Source: Streptomyces sp. FIT100 (lineage in GTDB: Bacteria; Actinomycetota; Actinomycetes; Streptomycetales; Streptomycetaceae). Taken from it: a DNA stretch of 64,000 nucleotides. Position numbers and translations under genes: made by a program. The notes below the pieces were generated by a model, which was given only the letters and a program-made list of their open reading frames with translations, was not told the DNA's origin and made no database searches. The stretch covers positions 6,543,526 to 6,607,525 of the forward strand of contig NZ_CP075715.1 in assembly GCF_024584805.1 (NCBI RefSeq), in the 5' to 3' direction. Below, one piece after another: positions 9,140-17,012 of this stretch (position 1 is its first letter; each line of letters begins with the position of its first letter).

Positions 9140-10018
9140 GTGCACATCCTCCTGCCGGTCTTCTTCGCGCTCGTCTCGGCGCTCAGCAACGCGATCGCCA
9201 CCGTGCTCCAGCGCCGGGAGGCGCTGAGCGTGCCCAGCTCCGACGGCCTCCGGCCGGGGCTGATGCTCGATCTGCTGCGGCGGCCGCTCTGGCTGGCCGG
9301 GATCGCCGCCGTGATCGCGGCCGGTGTCTGCCAGGCCCTGGCCCTCAACACCGGGGCGCTGGCGATCGTGCAGCCCCTGTTCGTCCTCGAACTGCCGCTG
9401 GCGCTGATCATCTCCTCGATCGTGATGCGCCGGGGTCTGCCGCGCGCCGGCTGGCTGGCCGTGGCCTGTGTGGTGGTCGGTCTCGGCGTCGCGCTGGGCG
9501 CCCTGTCCCCCGTCGGCAACCGCACCGAGGTCCCGGTCGGACGCTGGCTCCCCGCCCTCGTCATCGGCGCGGTCGCGGTCGTCGTCCTCGCCGTCACGGC
9601 GCTGCGGCGCCCCCAGGGCCGGACCCGGGCCGCCTGCCTGGGCGTGGCCACCGCGATCAGCTACGCGCTGACGGCGGCGCTGATGAAGGAGGCCACCCAC
9701 ATCCTCGACGACTCCGGGGTCGGGGCGTTCTTCACCGCCTGGCAGACCTACGCCTTCGCGGTGACCGGCGGGAGCGCGCTCTTCCTGCTGGAGAACGCGC
9801 TGCAGGCGGGTCCGCTGGTCGCCTCCCAGCCCGCGATCACGCTGGGCGACGCGACGGTGAGCCTCGCGCTCGGCGTCACGTTGTACGAGGAGCACGTGCG
9901 CTCCGGCTGGTGGCTGCTGCCGCAGCTGCTGGGCCTCGCGCTGATCTCCTTCGGTGCGGTGGCGCTCGCCCGTATGCCGCTCACCGAGTCGCTCGTGGCG
10001 GCGAACAAGGCCCCTTGA
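9140..10018 (+). CDS. EamA/DMT-superfamily-like membrane protein
   Basis: A 292-residue membrane protein with about nine to ten hydrophobic segments arranged as two repeats, typical of DMT-superfamily permeases. It opens with HILLPVFFALVSALSNAIATVLQRR and has the family's alternating short loops. Substrate is not predictable. The GTG at 9140 is preferred because GGGAGG lies 8 nt upstream; in-frame starts further upstream (ATG 9101 and beyond) encode Gly/Arg-rich non-membrane sequence. The gene stands alone, 64 bp before the Clp-N regulator on the same strand. Confidence 0.8.
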   Translation: MHILLPVFFALVSALSNAIATVLQRREALSVPSSDGLRPGLMLDLLRRPLWLAGIAAVIAAGVCQALALNTGALAIVQPLFVLELPLALIISSIVMRRGLPRAGWLAVACVVVGLGVALGALSPVGNRTEVPVGRWLPALVIGAVAVVVLAVTALRRPQGRTRAACLGVATAISYALTAALMKEATHILDDSGVGAFFTAWQTYAFAVTGGSALFLLENALQAGPLVASQPAITLGDATVSLALGVTLYEEHVRSGWWLLPQLLGLALISFGAVALARMPLTESLVAANKAP

Positions 10019-10033
10019 CCCCGAGCCGACCGC

Positions 10034-10082
10034 TGTCAACCCGAGGTTGACGCCATCGGGGTGTCAACCTAAGGTTGACATC
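10034..10082 (+). promoter_or_regulatory. Twin palindromic operator overlapping a leaderless promoter
   Basis: Two near-identical palindromes, GTCAACC-CGA-GGTTGAC (10035-10051) and TGTCAACCTAAGGTTGACA (10062-10080), have centres 28 bp apart. A promoter is built into them: TTGACG at 10047-10052, a 17-nt spacer, then TAAGGT at 10070-10075, placing the transcription start at about the ATG at 10083. Both promoter elements lie inside the palindromes, as expected for an autorepressor site. The operator role is inferred. Confidence 0.75.
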
Positions 10083-10835
10083 ATGACGACGAACCCGAAG
10101 CCGCGCAGCACGGCATCCGTACGTCTCGACGACCTCATCGAGGCCATCAAGAAGGTGCACAGCGACGCGCTCGACCAGCTTCAGGACGCGGTGATCGCCG
10201 CGGAGCACCTGGGCGACGTGGCGGACCATCTGATCGGCCACTTCGTGGACCAGGCCCGGCGCTCGGGCGCGTCCTGGACGGACATCGGCAAGAGCATGGG
10301 CGTCACCCGGCAGGCGGCCCAGAAGCGCTTCGTGCCGAAGGAGGACGCGGACCTCGACCTCAGCCAGGGCTTCAGCCGCTACACCCCCCGCGCCCGCAGC
10401 GCGGTCGTCGCCGCGCACAGCGAGGCCAGGGCCGCGGGCAGCGCCGAGGGCCGCCCCGAGCACCTCGTCCTCGGCCTGCTGGCGGAACCCGACGGTCTGG
10501 CCGCCAAAGCGATGATCGCCCAGGGCGTCTCCCTGGAGGCCGTGCGCGAGGCCGCGACGGCGGCGCTCCCCCCGGCGGTCGAGGACGTCCCCGAACTCGT
10601 CCCGTACGGCCCCTCGGCGAAGAAGGTCCTGGAGCTCACCTTCCGCGAGGCCCTGCGCCTCGGGCACAACTACATCGGCACCGAGCACATCCTCCTGGCC
10701 CTCCTCGAGCACGAGAACGGCGAGGGGGTCCTGAGCGGACTCGGCATCCGCAAGGACGCGACGGAGGAGGACGTGGCGCGCGCGCTGCAGTCCGTGCTCG
10801 ACGCCCAGCGGGCCCAGCAGCCGCCGCAGGAGTAG
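10083..10835 (+). CDS. HTH and Clp N-domain protein, probable autoregulator
   Basis: A 250-residue cytosolic protein. An N-terminal helical region carries a helix-turn-helix (residues ~64-83, SWTDIGKSMGVTRQAAQKRF). It is followed by two ClpA/B/C-type N-domain repeats (~95-165 and ~170-245; RPEHLVLGLLAEP and IGTEHILLALLEHENGEG). There is no AAA+ ATPase module. In ClpC the N-domain docks adaptors and substrates, so this protein may sense Clp-related or protein-quality signals through that domain and bind DNA through the HTH; this is inference. The start is immediately preceded by the twin palindromes, with no separate ribosome site, consistent with a leaderless mRNA. Confidence 0.85.
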   Translation: MTTNPKPRSTASVRLDDLIEAIKKVHSDALDQLQDAVIAAEHLGDVADHLIGHFVDQARRSGASWTDIGKSMGVTRQAAQKRFVPKEDADLDLSQGFSRYTPRARSAVVAAHSEARAAGSAEGRPEHLVLGLLAEPDGLAAKAMIAQGVSLEAVREAATAALPPAVEDVPELVPYGPSAKKVLELTFREALRLGHNYIGTEHILLALLEHENGEGVLSGLGIRKDATEEDVARALQSVLDAQRAQQPPQE

Positions 10836-10998
10836 ACCCGGGCGTGCCGCGGTCGGCGCCCCGCGGTCGGCGCCCGCGTGCCGGGGTGCGCGTGGGGTGT
10901 CCCGAAGTGCCAGGCGCCAGCCATTGACCGGAACGGTACAAAAAGCGTTCTATTGCAGGTGAAAGGGGCAATTCGGCTCACAAGGAGGCGTTTTGTAA

Positions 10999-11457
10999 AT
11001 GACCACGCACCCGAGCATCGAGCAACACCCCGACCTGGCCGAGATGCGTGCCCGCTTCGAACGGGCGACCACGACTCCCCGCGCCCAGGCGATAGAAACC
11101 CTGGCCCTGCTCACGGGCCTCTACCTGGCGGCCTCGCCGTGGATAGCCGGCTTCAACGGCCTGTCCACGCTGGCCGTGAGCAACCTGATCACCGGCGTCG
11201 CGTACGCGCTGTGCATGAGCGGCATCGGCTCGGCGTACGAGCGCACGCACTCCATGGCCTGGTGCGCCATAGCCATCGGAGTGTGGACGATCATCTCCCC
11301 GTTCGTCGTGTCCGGCAGCGTCGCCACGACGCGCACCATCGTCAACAACGTCATCGTGGGAGTCCTGGCGCTCTGCCTCGGCCTGGCCATGGCCGCGATG
11401 ACCGGCGGCGGACGCAGGACGGGCGGCGGTGGCGGCCTGCGGTACGGAGAGCGCTGA
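10999..11457 (+). CDS. SPW-repeat membrane protein
   Basis: A 152-residue membrane protein with four hydrophobic segments in two repeats. The first contains the diagnostic SPWIAGF and the second the variant SPFVVSG at about residues 42 and 98. A short hydrophilic N-terminus and a Gly/Arg-rich C-terminus flank them. SPW proteins are small integral membrane proteins of unknown function, frequent in actinobacteria. The start is supported by AAGGAGG 11 nt upstream. The AT-richer stretch at 10922-10960 (TTGACC at 10924) may hold the promoter, but no clear -10 is seen. Confidence 0.88.
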   Translation: MTTHPSIEQHPDLAEMRARFERATTTPRAQAIETLALLTGLYLAASPWIAGFNGLSTLAVSNLITGVAYALCMSGIGSAYERTHSMAWCAIAIGVWTIISPFVVSGSVATTRTIVNNVIVGVLALCLGLAMAAMTGGGRRTGGGGGLRYGER

Positions 11458-11520
11458 CGCGCCCGTCGTCCCGGGGCGGCGCCCCGCGGACGAGCCCAGT
11501 CCCTTGACCCCCGAAATCAC

Positions 11521-11551
11521 GGAAGGACCCCGGCCCTCGTACGTACGGCCG
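11521..11551. terminator. Probable bidirectional terminator
   Basis: An inverted repeat (CCCGGCC and GGCCGGG around CTCGTACGTAC, with outer GGAAGG and CTTCC) sits between the convergent SPW gene and the phosphatase gene that ends at 11603. Confidence 0.7.
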
Positions 11552-11602
11552 GGGCCCTTCCCCGTGCGCCGCCCTCACCCCTGCGCCCCTGCCGCGCGAC
11601 CG

Positions 11603-13690
11603 TCAGTCGCCCATCACGCACGCGATCAGCAGGGCGACATCGTCCTGCCCGGTCCCGGGGCGAAGCGACTCCAGCAGCCGGTCGCACGTCTCCTCCAGCC
11701 CCGGACGCGGGCTGTCCAGCAGCCCGAGCAGCACGTCGAGGCGGACATCGATGTCCTGGTCCCGGGTCTCGACCAGCCCGTCCGTGTAGAGCACCAGCCG
11801 GTCGCCCGGGTCGAGATCGACGGTCACGGCCCGGAACGCGACGCCCCCGACGCCGAGCGGGGCGCCGGTGGGCAGCTCCAGCAGCTCGGGGCGGCGGCCG
11901 GGCCGCATCAGCACCGGTGGCAGATGGCCGGCGGTGGCGATGGTGCACTGCGCCTGATGGGGGTCGTACAGCGCGTACAGGCAGGTGGCGATGTACGACT
12001 CCAGGCCGATGGTGATCGCGTCGAGATGGCGCAGCACCTGCGCGGGGTCGAGGTCGAGCGCCGACAGGGTCCGGGTCGCGGTGCGCAACTGGCCCATGGC
12101 GGTCGCGGCCTTGATGCCGCTGCCCATCACGTCGCCCACCACCAGCGCCGTCCGGTCCCCGCCGAGCGGCAGGATGTCGTACCAGTCGCCGCCCACCTCG
12201 CCCGCCGCACCGGCCGGCTGGTAGCGGGCGGCGACCTCCAGGCCCGTCACGTTCGGCGGCGGCTGCTGCGGGAGCAGGCTGCGCTGGAGCGTGAGGGCGG
12301 TGTCGCGCTGCTGCTGGTACCAGCGGGCGTTGTCGATGCACACCGCCGCCCTGGCGGCCAGCTCCGAGGCCAGCAGCACGTCGTCGGCGTCGAACGGCAG
12401 CGGGTTGCGGAACCGCTTGAGGTCCAGGGCGCCCAGCACCTCACCCCGCGCGATCAGCGGCACCGCCAGATACGAATGGACGCCGGCCTCGGCCAGCAGT
12501 ACGGCGGCGTCGTCGTCGCGGGCGATGTCCGGCAGGTCCGCCTCGCCCACCTGGGGGACGACGACCGGCCGGCCGGTCCGCACACACTGCGTGACGAGGC
12601 GGTCGGCGTCGTACCGCGCGACCTCGCCGGGCGGGTCGGCCGCCCGGACCGCGGGCGTCGGGTGGGCCGTGGAGACGGCGAGCGCCCGGAAGACCGCGGT
12701 GCCGCCGGCCGGGATCTCCTCGCGCCTGCCCTGGACGGCCGAGTCCAGGACGTCCACGGCGGCGATGTCGGCGAGCTCGGGCACGGCGACATCGGCCAGC
12801 TCCCGGGCGGTCACCCGCAGGTCCAGAGTGGTTCCGATGCGCACCGACGCGTCGGCGACCAGGCTGAGCCGGTGCCGCGCCCGTTCCGCCTCCATCGCCG
12901 ACTGGTGCCGGTCGGTCACGTCCACGACCGAGGCGGCGACGCCCAGGATCCGCCCGCTCGGGTCCTCAAGGCGGTACAGCGAGACCGACCAGGCCCGCTC
13001 GGACTCCGGGTCGGCCGGGGCCCGGCCGACCACCTGCCGGTCCACCAGCGGTGCGCCCGTCTCCAGGACCTTGCGCATCGCGCCCTCGATGGCGGGGTCG
13101 TCCCGGAACGGCACCGTCCCGCCCACCGGCCGGCCGATCTGCTGAGCCGCCGGGACCCCGTTGATCCGTTCGAGTGCGGCGTTGACCGCGACGTAGCGGA
13201 GCTCGCCGTCGAGCACGGCGAGTCCGATGGGGGACTGGTCCACGAGGCGTACGGACAGCGCCAGGTCCCGCTCCACGCGGCGCAGCGTCGCCTGCTCGGT
13301 GGCCAGGCCCAGCGCGTAGAAGCCGCCGTGCTCGTCCTGGAGCCGCATGTTGCGCATCTCAAGGAGCCGCATGTCGCCGTCCTTGTGGCGGACGGGGAAG
13401 ACGCCCGCCCAGCTCTCGCCGCTGCCCATGACCCGCGTGAACAGTCCGAGCACCACATCGAGGTGCTCGTCGGCGACCAGCAGCTGCGCCGCGTACTGCC
13501 CCAGCGCCTCCTGCGCGGTGTAGCCGAGGAGCTCCTCCGCCGCCGGGCTCCACAGCGCTATCCGGCCCTGGTCGTCGAGGACCACCGCGGCCATCCGCAG
13601 GACGTCGAGCAGGCCGCCCGGCGGGGCAGGTCCGAACTCCACCTGACCGGCCGCGGCCGGACCGGCGGAGAACGCGTCCGTGCCACCCAT
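11603..13690 (-). CDS. PP2C-type protein serine phosphatase (PAS-PAS-GAF-SpoIIE)
   Basis: A 695-residue cytosolic phosphatase. It has a PAS domain at ~30-135 (MAAVVLDDQGRIALWSPAAE), a second PAS at ~140-255 (PIGLAVLDGELRYVAVNAAL), a GAF domain at ~275-450 and a SpoIIE catalytic domain at ~465-690. Metal motifs EVGGDWYDI, VGDVMGSGIKAA and LVLYTDGLVETRD are intact. The ATG at 13690 has GGGAGGAGC upstream; an in-frame start at 13750 would add 20 Arg-rich residues and is less likely. It is the fourth SpoIIE-type phosphatase within 14 kb. No anti-sigma kinase or antagonist gene accompanies it in the window. Confidence 0.88.
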   Translation of the reverse strand: MGGTDAFSAGPAAAGQVEFGPAPPGGLLDVLRMAAVVLDDQGRIALWSPAAEELLGYTAQEALGQYAAQLLVADEHLDVVLGLFTRVMGSGESWAGVFPVRHKDGDMRLLEMRNMRLQDEHGGFYALGLATEQATLRRVERDLALSVRLVDQSPIGLAVLDGELRYVAVNAALERINGVPAAQQIGRPVGGTVPFRDDPAIEGAMRKVLETGAPLVDRQVVGRAPADPESERAWSVSLYRLEDPSGRILGVAASVVDVTDRHQSAMEAERARHRLSLVADASVRIGTTLDLRVTARELADVAVPELADIAAVDVLDSAVQGRREEIPAGGTAVFRALAVSTAHPTPAVRAADPPGEVARYDADRLVTQCVRTGRPVVVPQVGEADLPDIARDDDAAVLLAEAGVHSYLAVPLIARGEVLGALDLKRFRNPLPFDADDVLLASELAARAAVCIDNARWYQQQRDTALTLQRSLLPQQPPPNVTGLEVAARYQPAGAAGEVGGDWYDILPLGGDRTALVVGDVMGSGIKAATAMGQLRTATRTLSALDLDPAQVLRHLDAITIGLESYIATCLYALYDPHQAQCTIATAGHLPPVLMRPGRRPELLELPTGAPLGVGGVAFRAVTVDLDPGDRLVLYTDGLVETRDQDIDVRLDVLLGLLDSPRPGLEETCDRLLESLRPGTGQDDVALLIACVMGD

Positions 13691-13906
13691 TCCCAAGCAG
13701 CTCCTCCCGCCGCCGTCACGGCGTACCCGTGCCCGCCGTGCCCGCCCCACCGGACCCGCGCGCGTTCCATACTCCCTCCGTGACCATGGACACGCACCCC
13801 CCGCGCACCGGTCCGTCCGCCCGCCCGCTACGGAGCGTGCGACCGGCGCAACAGTAGTGCGGCTCGCGCTATGTTGAGCACGAAGGGGACAAGAAGGAGG
13901 CTGGCG

Positions 13907-14830
13907 GTGCCATCAGGGCAGCAGGCGCGTGCACAGGCGTCTGCGATCACGCCGGGGCGGCAGTCCCCGGACCTGGAGCCGTCCCCCGCGGACAAGGTCC
14001 GCGCGCTGTTCGGCGGCCACCGCCTCTCACCCGGACAGCGGCGCATCGCGCAGTACATCACCGACCACCTCACCGAGGCCGCGTTCCTGTCGATCACGGA
14101 TCTCGCGGACCGCGTGGGCGTCAGCCAGCCGTCCGTGACGCGGTTCGCGTCGTCCCTCGGTTTCAGCGGGTACCCGGCGCTGCGCGAAGCACTCCAGCCC
14201 ATCGCGCTCAGCGCGCTCGCCGGCGCCGCGGACGCCGGGGCAGAGCTGCGCCGCAACGAGCTCCAGGCCGCCGTCGACGCCGAGATCGGCAACCTGGAGA
14301 GCCTGCGCCGGGTCTTCGCGGACACCGACCAGGTCCTGGACATCGGCCGCGAGCTGGCCCGCTCGGTCCCGCTCACCGTCCTCGGCCTGCGGATCTCCGC
14401 CTCGCTCGCGGAGTACTTCGCCTACGGGGCGCGCCGGATCCACCCGGATGTACGCCTGGTCCCGCGCGGCGGCAGCGCGGCGTACGACGCCCTGCTCCAG
14501 TCGCGCGAGGCGGGCGGCACCTGGGTGCTGGCCTTCGCGATGCCCCGGCACGCGAAGGAGACCCTGGCGGCGGTGCGGGCCGCGCGCCGCACGGGGCTGC
14601 GCGTCGCCCTGATCACCGACCTCACGCTCGGCCCGCTGGTCGACGAGGCCGACCTGACGCTGAGCGCGGGCACCGGATCCCGCCTCGTCTTCGACTCGTA
14701 CGCGGCGCCGGGTGTGCTGTCGGCCGCCATCCTCCAGGCGATGGCGGACGCCGATCCCGAGCGCACGCAGCAGCGCCTGGAGAAGTACGAGCAGGCCGCG
14801 GAGCAGCACGACTTCTTCCTCGACTACTGA
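13907..14830 (+). CDS. MurR/RpiR-family transcriptional regulator
   Basis: A 307-residue regulator with an N-terminal RpiR helix-turn-helix (~35-110, FLSITDLADRVGVSQPSVTRFASSLGF) and a C-terminal SIS sugar-phosphate-binding domain (~125-260, TVLGLRISASLAEYFAYG). Family members sense sugar phosphates or amino-sugar phosphates and repress or activate catabolic genes. The GTG at 13907 is chosen for AGAAGGAGG 6 nt upstream; an ATG at 13871 precedes that site. It is followed by a strong terminator hairpin and then a palindrome (14887-14900) that could be its operator. Confidence 0.88.
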   Translation: MPSGQQARAQASAITPGRQSPDLEPSPADKVRALFGGHRLSPGQRRIAQYITDHLTEAAFLSITDLADRVGVSQPSVTRFASSLGFSGYPALREALQPIALSALAGAADAGAELRRNELQAAVDAEIGNLESLRRVFADTDQVLDIGRELARSVPLTVLGLRISASLAEYFAYGARRIHPDVRLVPRGGSAAYDALLQSREAGGTWVLAFAMPRHAKETLAAVRAARRTGLRVALITDLTLGPLVDEADLTLSAGTGSRLVFDSYAAPGVLSAAILQAMADADPERTQQRLEKYEQAAEQHDFFLDY

Positions 14831-14835
14831 CCGAC

Positions 14836-14863
14836 CGCTGCGTGGCGGCGCCGCCACGCAGCG
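14836..14863 (+). terminator. Terminator hairpin after the rpiR-type gene
   Basis: A perfect 13-bp stem (CGCTGCGTGGCGG pairing with CCGCCACGCAGCG) with a 2-nt loop begins 5 bp after the stop codon. Confidence 0.85.
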
Positions 14864-14886
14864 GGGTTCTCCCGTCACCCAACAGA

Positions 14887-14925
14887 ATGAAATTTTTCAT
14901 ACCCTTGCTTACTTGGCGGTATATT
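14887..14925 (+). promoter_or_regulatory. Palindrome and AT-rich promoter-like region
   Basis: ATGAAA-TT-TTTCAT (14887-14900) is a perfect 6-2-6 palindrome in an unusually AT-rich stretch. A -10-like TATATT at 14920-14925 would place the -35 over the right half of the palindrome. It could be the operator of the adjacent RpiR-type regulator, driving either the mutAB operon 220 bp downstream or a short RNA. Hairpin-forming GC-rich sequence (about 14987-15060) lies between it and mutA. Nothing else is seen in the 14864-15146 gap except a TAGCAT at 15134 that could be a leaderless mutA -10. Confidence 0.45.
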
Positions 14926-15146
14926 TGTTTACTGCACTGGCACCCGGACGACACTCCTCCTCGTCGGATCCACGGTGTTCTCGGCGGGCACTCCGCTCCC
15001 CTCGGGGTGCCCGCCCCCGGCGGTCCCGGCCGGCCCCTGGGCCGGGCCGTCGGCCGGTCCCCCTCCCCTTCACCAGGCCGGAGAGAGGGCTAGATCACAA
15101 GGGCCTCCTCTGCTGCTCATCCGTGTGGCTGGCCTAGCATCCGAGC

Positions 15147-17012
15147 ATGACGGTTCTCCCCGATGACGGGCTCCCGCTCGCTGCCGAATTCCCGGACGCC
15201 GCCCATGAGGAGTGGCAGCGCCTCGTGGCAGGCGTGCTGCGCAAGTCGGGCAAGGACGTGTCCGGCGCGGCCGCCGAGGAGGCGCTGGCGACCGCCCTCG
15301 ACGACGGGCTCGCCGCCCGCCCCCTCTACACCGCGCGCGACTCCGCGACCGGTACGGGGTACCCCGGGTTCGCCCCCTACCTACGCGGCAGCAGGCCGCT
15401 CGGCGGCTGGGACGTGCGCCAGCGCCACGAGCACCCCGACCCCGGACGCACCAACGAGGCCGTGCTCGCCGACCTGGAGAACGGGGTCACCTCGCTCTGG
15501 CTGACCGTGGGCGGCCCCGGTGTGCCCGTCACCGGACTGGCCCGTGCCCTCGACGGCGTCTACCTCGACCTGGCGGCCGTCGTGCTCGACGCCGCAGGTG
15601 ACACGCCCGCCGCCGCACGCGAGTTGCTCCGTATCCACGAGGAGCGCGGCGTCCCCCGCGACGCGGCGCACGGCAACCTCGGCGCGGACCCGCTGGGCCT
15701 CGCCGCCCGCACGGGCGCCGCGGCGGACCCGGCGACGGACGCGTACCTGACCGAGGCCGCCGACCTGGCGCGCCGCTGCCACGACGGCCACCCGGGACTG
15801 CGCGCGCTCACCGTCGACGCGCTGCCGTACCACGAGGCCGGCGCCTCCGCCGCCCAGGAGCTGGGCGCCTCGCTCGCGACCGGCGTGGCCTACCTGCGCA
15901 CACTCACCGCGGCCGGGCTGAGCGCCGGCGCGGCCTGCGGCCAGCTGGAGTTCCGCTACGCGGCCACCGCCGACCAGTTCCTCACCATCGCCAAACTGCG
16001 GGCGGCCCGCCGTCTGTGGGCCCGCGTCGCCGAGGCCGCCGGGGCCCCGGAGAGCGGCGCGCAGCGCCAGCACGCCGTCACCTCGACGGTGATGATGACC
16101 CGCCGCGACCCGTACGTGAACATGCTGCGCACCACCCTCGCCACGCTGGGCGCCGGGGTGGGCGGCGCGGACGCCGTGACCGTCCTGCCCTTCGACCACG
16201 AGCTCGGCCTGCCCGACGCCTTCGCCCGCCGGATCGCGCGCAACACCTCGTCGATCCTGCTCGAGGAGTCCCACCTCGGCCGGGTCGTGGACCCGGCGGG
16301 CGGCTCCTGGTACGTGGAGCGGCTCACGGCCGAACTCGGCGACGCCGCATGGGCGTTCTTCCAGGAGCTGGAGCGGGCCGGCGGCCAGCGGGCCGCGCTG
16401 AGCTCCGGACTCGTCGGCGACCGGATCGCCGCCACCTGGAAGGAGCGCAGCAGGCGGCTCGCCACCCGGCGCGAACCCGTCACCGGCGTCAGCGAGTTCC
16501 CGCACCTGGCCGAGAAGCCCGTCCAGCGCGAGCCCGCGCCCGAAGCCCCCCGGCACGCCGGTGCCCTGCCCCGGGTCCGCCGCGACGAGGCGTACGAAGC
16601 CCTGCGCGCCCGCTCCGACGCCCATCTGGCCGCCACCGGTACCCGGCCGCGCGTCTTCATCGCGGCGCTCGGCCCGGCCTCCGCGCACACCGCGCGCACG
16701 GCCTTCGCGTCCAACCTCTTCCAGGCGGGAGGCGTGGAACCGGTGCACGACCCCGTGAGCGTGGACGCCGCCACGGCCGCCGACGCCTTCGCCCGCAGCG
16801 GCGCCGCCGTCGCCTGCCTCTGCTCCAGCGACGCGCTGTACGAGGAGCAGGCCGAGGAGGTCGCCAAGGCGCTGAAGTCGGCGGGCGCCGACCAGGTCTT
16901 CCTGGCAGGCCGTCCCGGCGAGCGCGCCGGGGTCGACGCGTATGTCTTCGCGGGCTGCGACGCCGTGGCCGTCCTGTCCTCCGTCCTCGACCGCATGGGA
17001 GTTGCGGCGTGA
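15147..17012 (+). CDS. mutA: Methylmalonyl-CoA mutase, small (beta) subunit
   Basis: With MutB this forms the adenosylcobalamin-dependent mutase that interconverts methylmalonyl-CoA and succinyl-CoA, linking propionyl-CoA metabolism to the TCA cycle and, in streptomycetes, supplying polyketide extender units. The 621-residue protein has the N-terminal TIM-barrel region (to ~residue 450; YPGFAPYLRGSR, LEFRYAATADQFLTIAKLRAARRLW) and a C-terminal flavodoxin-like domain. As in other small subunits the cobalamin motif DxHxxG is absent from that domain. The length is normal. The ATG has no clear ribosome site; TAGCAT 12 bp upstream could make it leaderless. Its stop overlaps mutB by ATGA. Confidence 0.95.
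   Translation: MTVLPDDGLPLAAEFPDAAHEEWQRLVAGVLRKSGKDVSGAAAEEALATALDDGLAARPLYTARDSATGTGYPGFAPYLRGSRPLGGWDVRQRHEHPDPGRTNEAVLADLENGVTSLWLTVGGPGVPVTGLARALDGVYLDLAAVVLDAAGDTPAAARELLRIHEERGVPRDAAHGNLGADPLGLAARTGAAADPATDAYLTEAADLARRCHDGHPGLRALTVDALPYHEAGASAAQELGASLATGVAYLRTLTAAGLSAGAACGQLEFRYAATADQFLTIAKLRAARRLWARVAEAAGAPESGAQRQHAVTSTVMMTRRDPYVNMLRTTLATLGAGVGGADAVTVLPFDHELGLPDAFARRIARNTSSILLEESHLGRVVDPAGGSWYVERLTAELGDAAWAFFQELERAGGQRAALSSGLVGDRIAATWKERSRRLATRREPVTGVSEFPHLAEKPVQREPAPEAPRHAGALPRVRRDEAYEALRARSDAHLAATGTRPRVFIAALGPASAHTARTAFASNLFQAGGVEPVHDPVSVDAATAADAFARSGAAVACLCSSDALYEEQAEEVAKALKSAGADQVFLAGRPGERAGVDAYVFAGCDAVAVLSSVLDRMGVAA

Noticed and set aside
6188..10039. A 1283-codon minus-strand open frame spanning FUSC and EamA-like genes
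   Set aside because: It is an antisense or out-of-frame shadow with Arg/Pro/Gly-rich composition; the real genes in other frames have clear domains and ribosome sites.
10922..10960. ECF-sigma-type promoter (GGAAC and CGTT) before the SPW gene
   Set aside because: The spacing between GGAAC and CGTT is about 11 nt, too short for the known ECF patterns.
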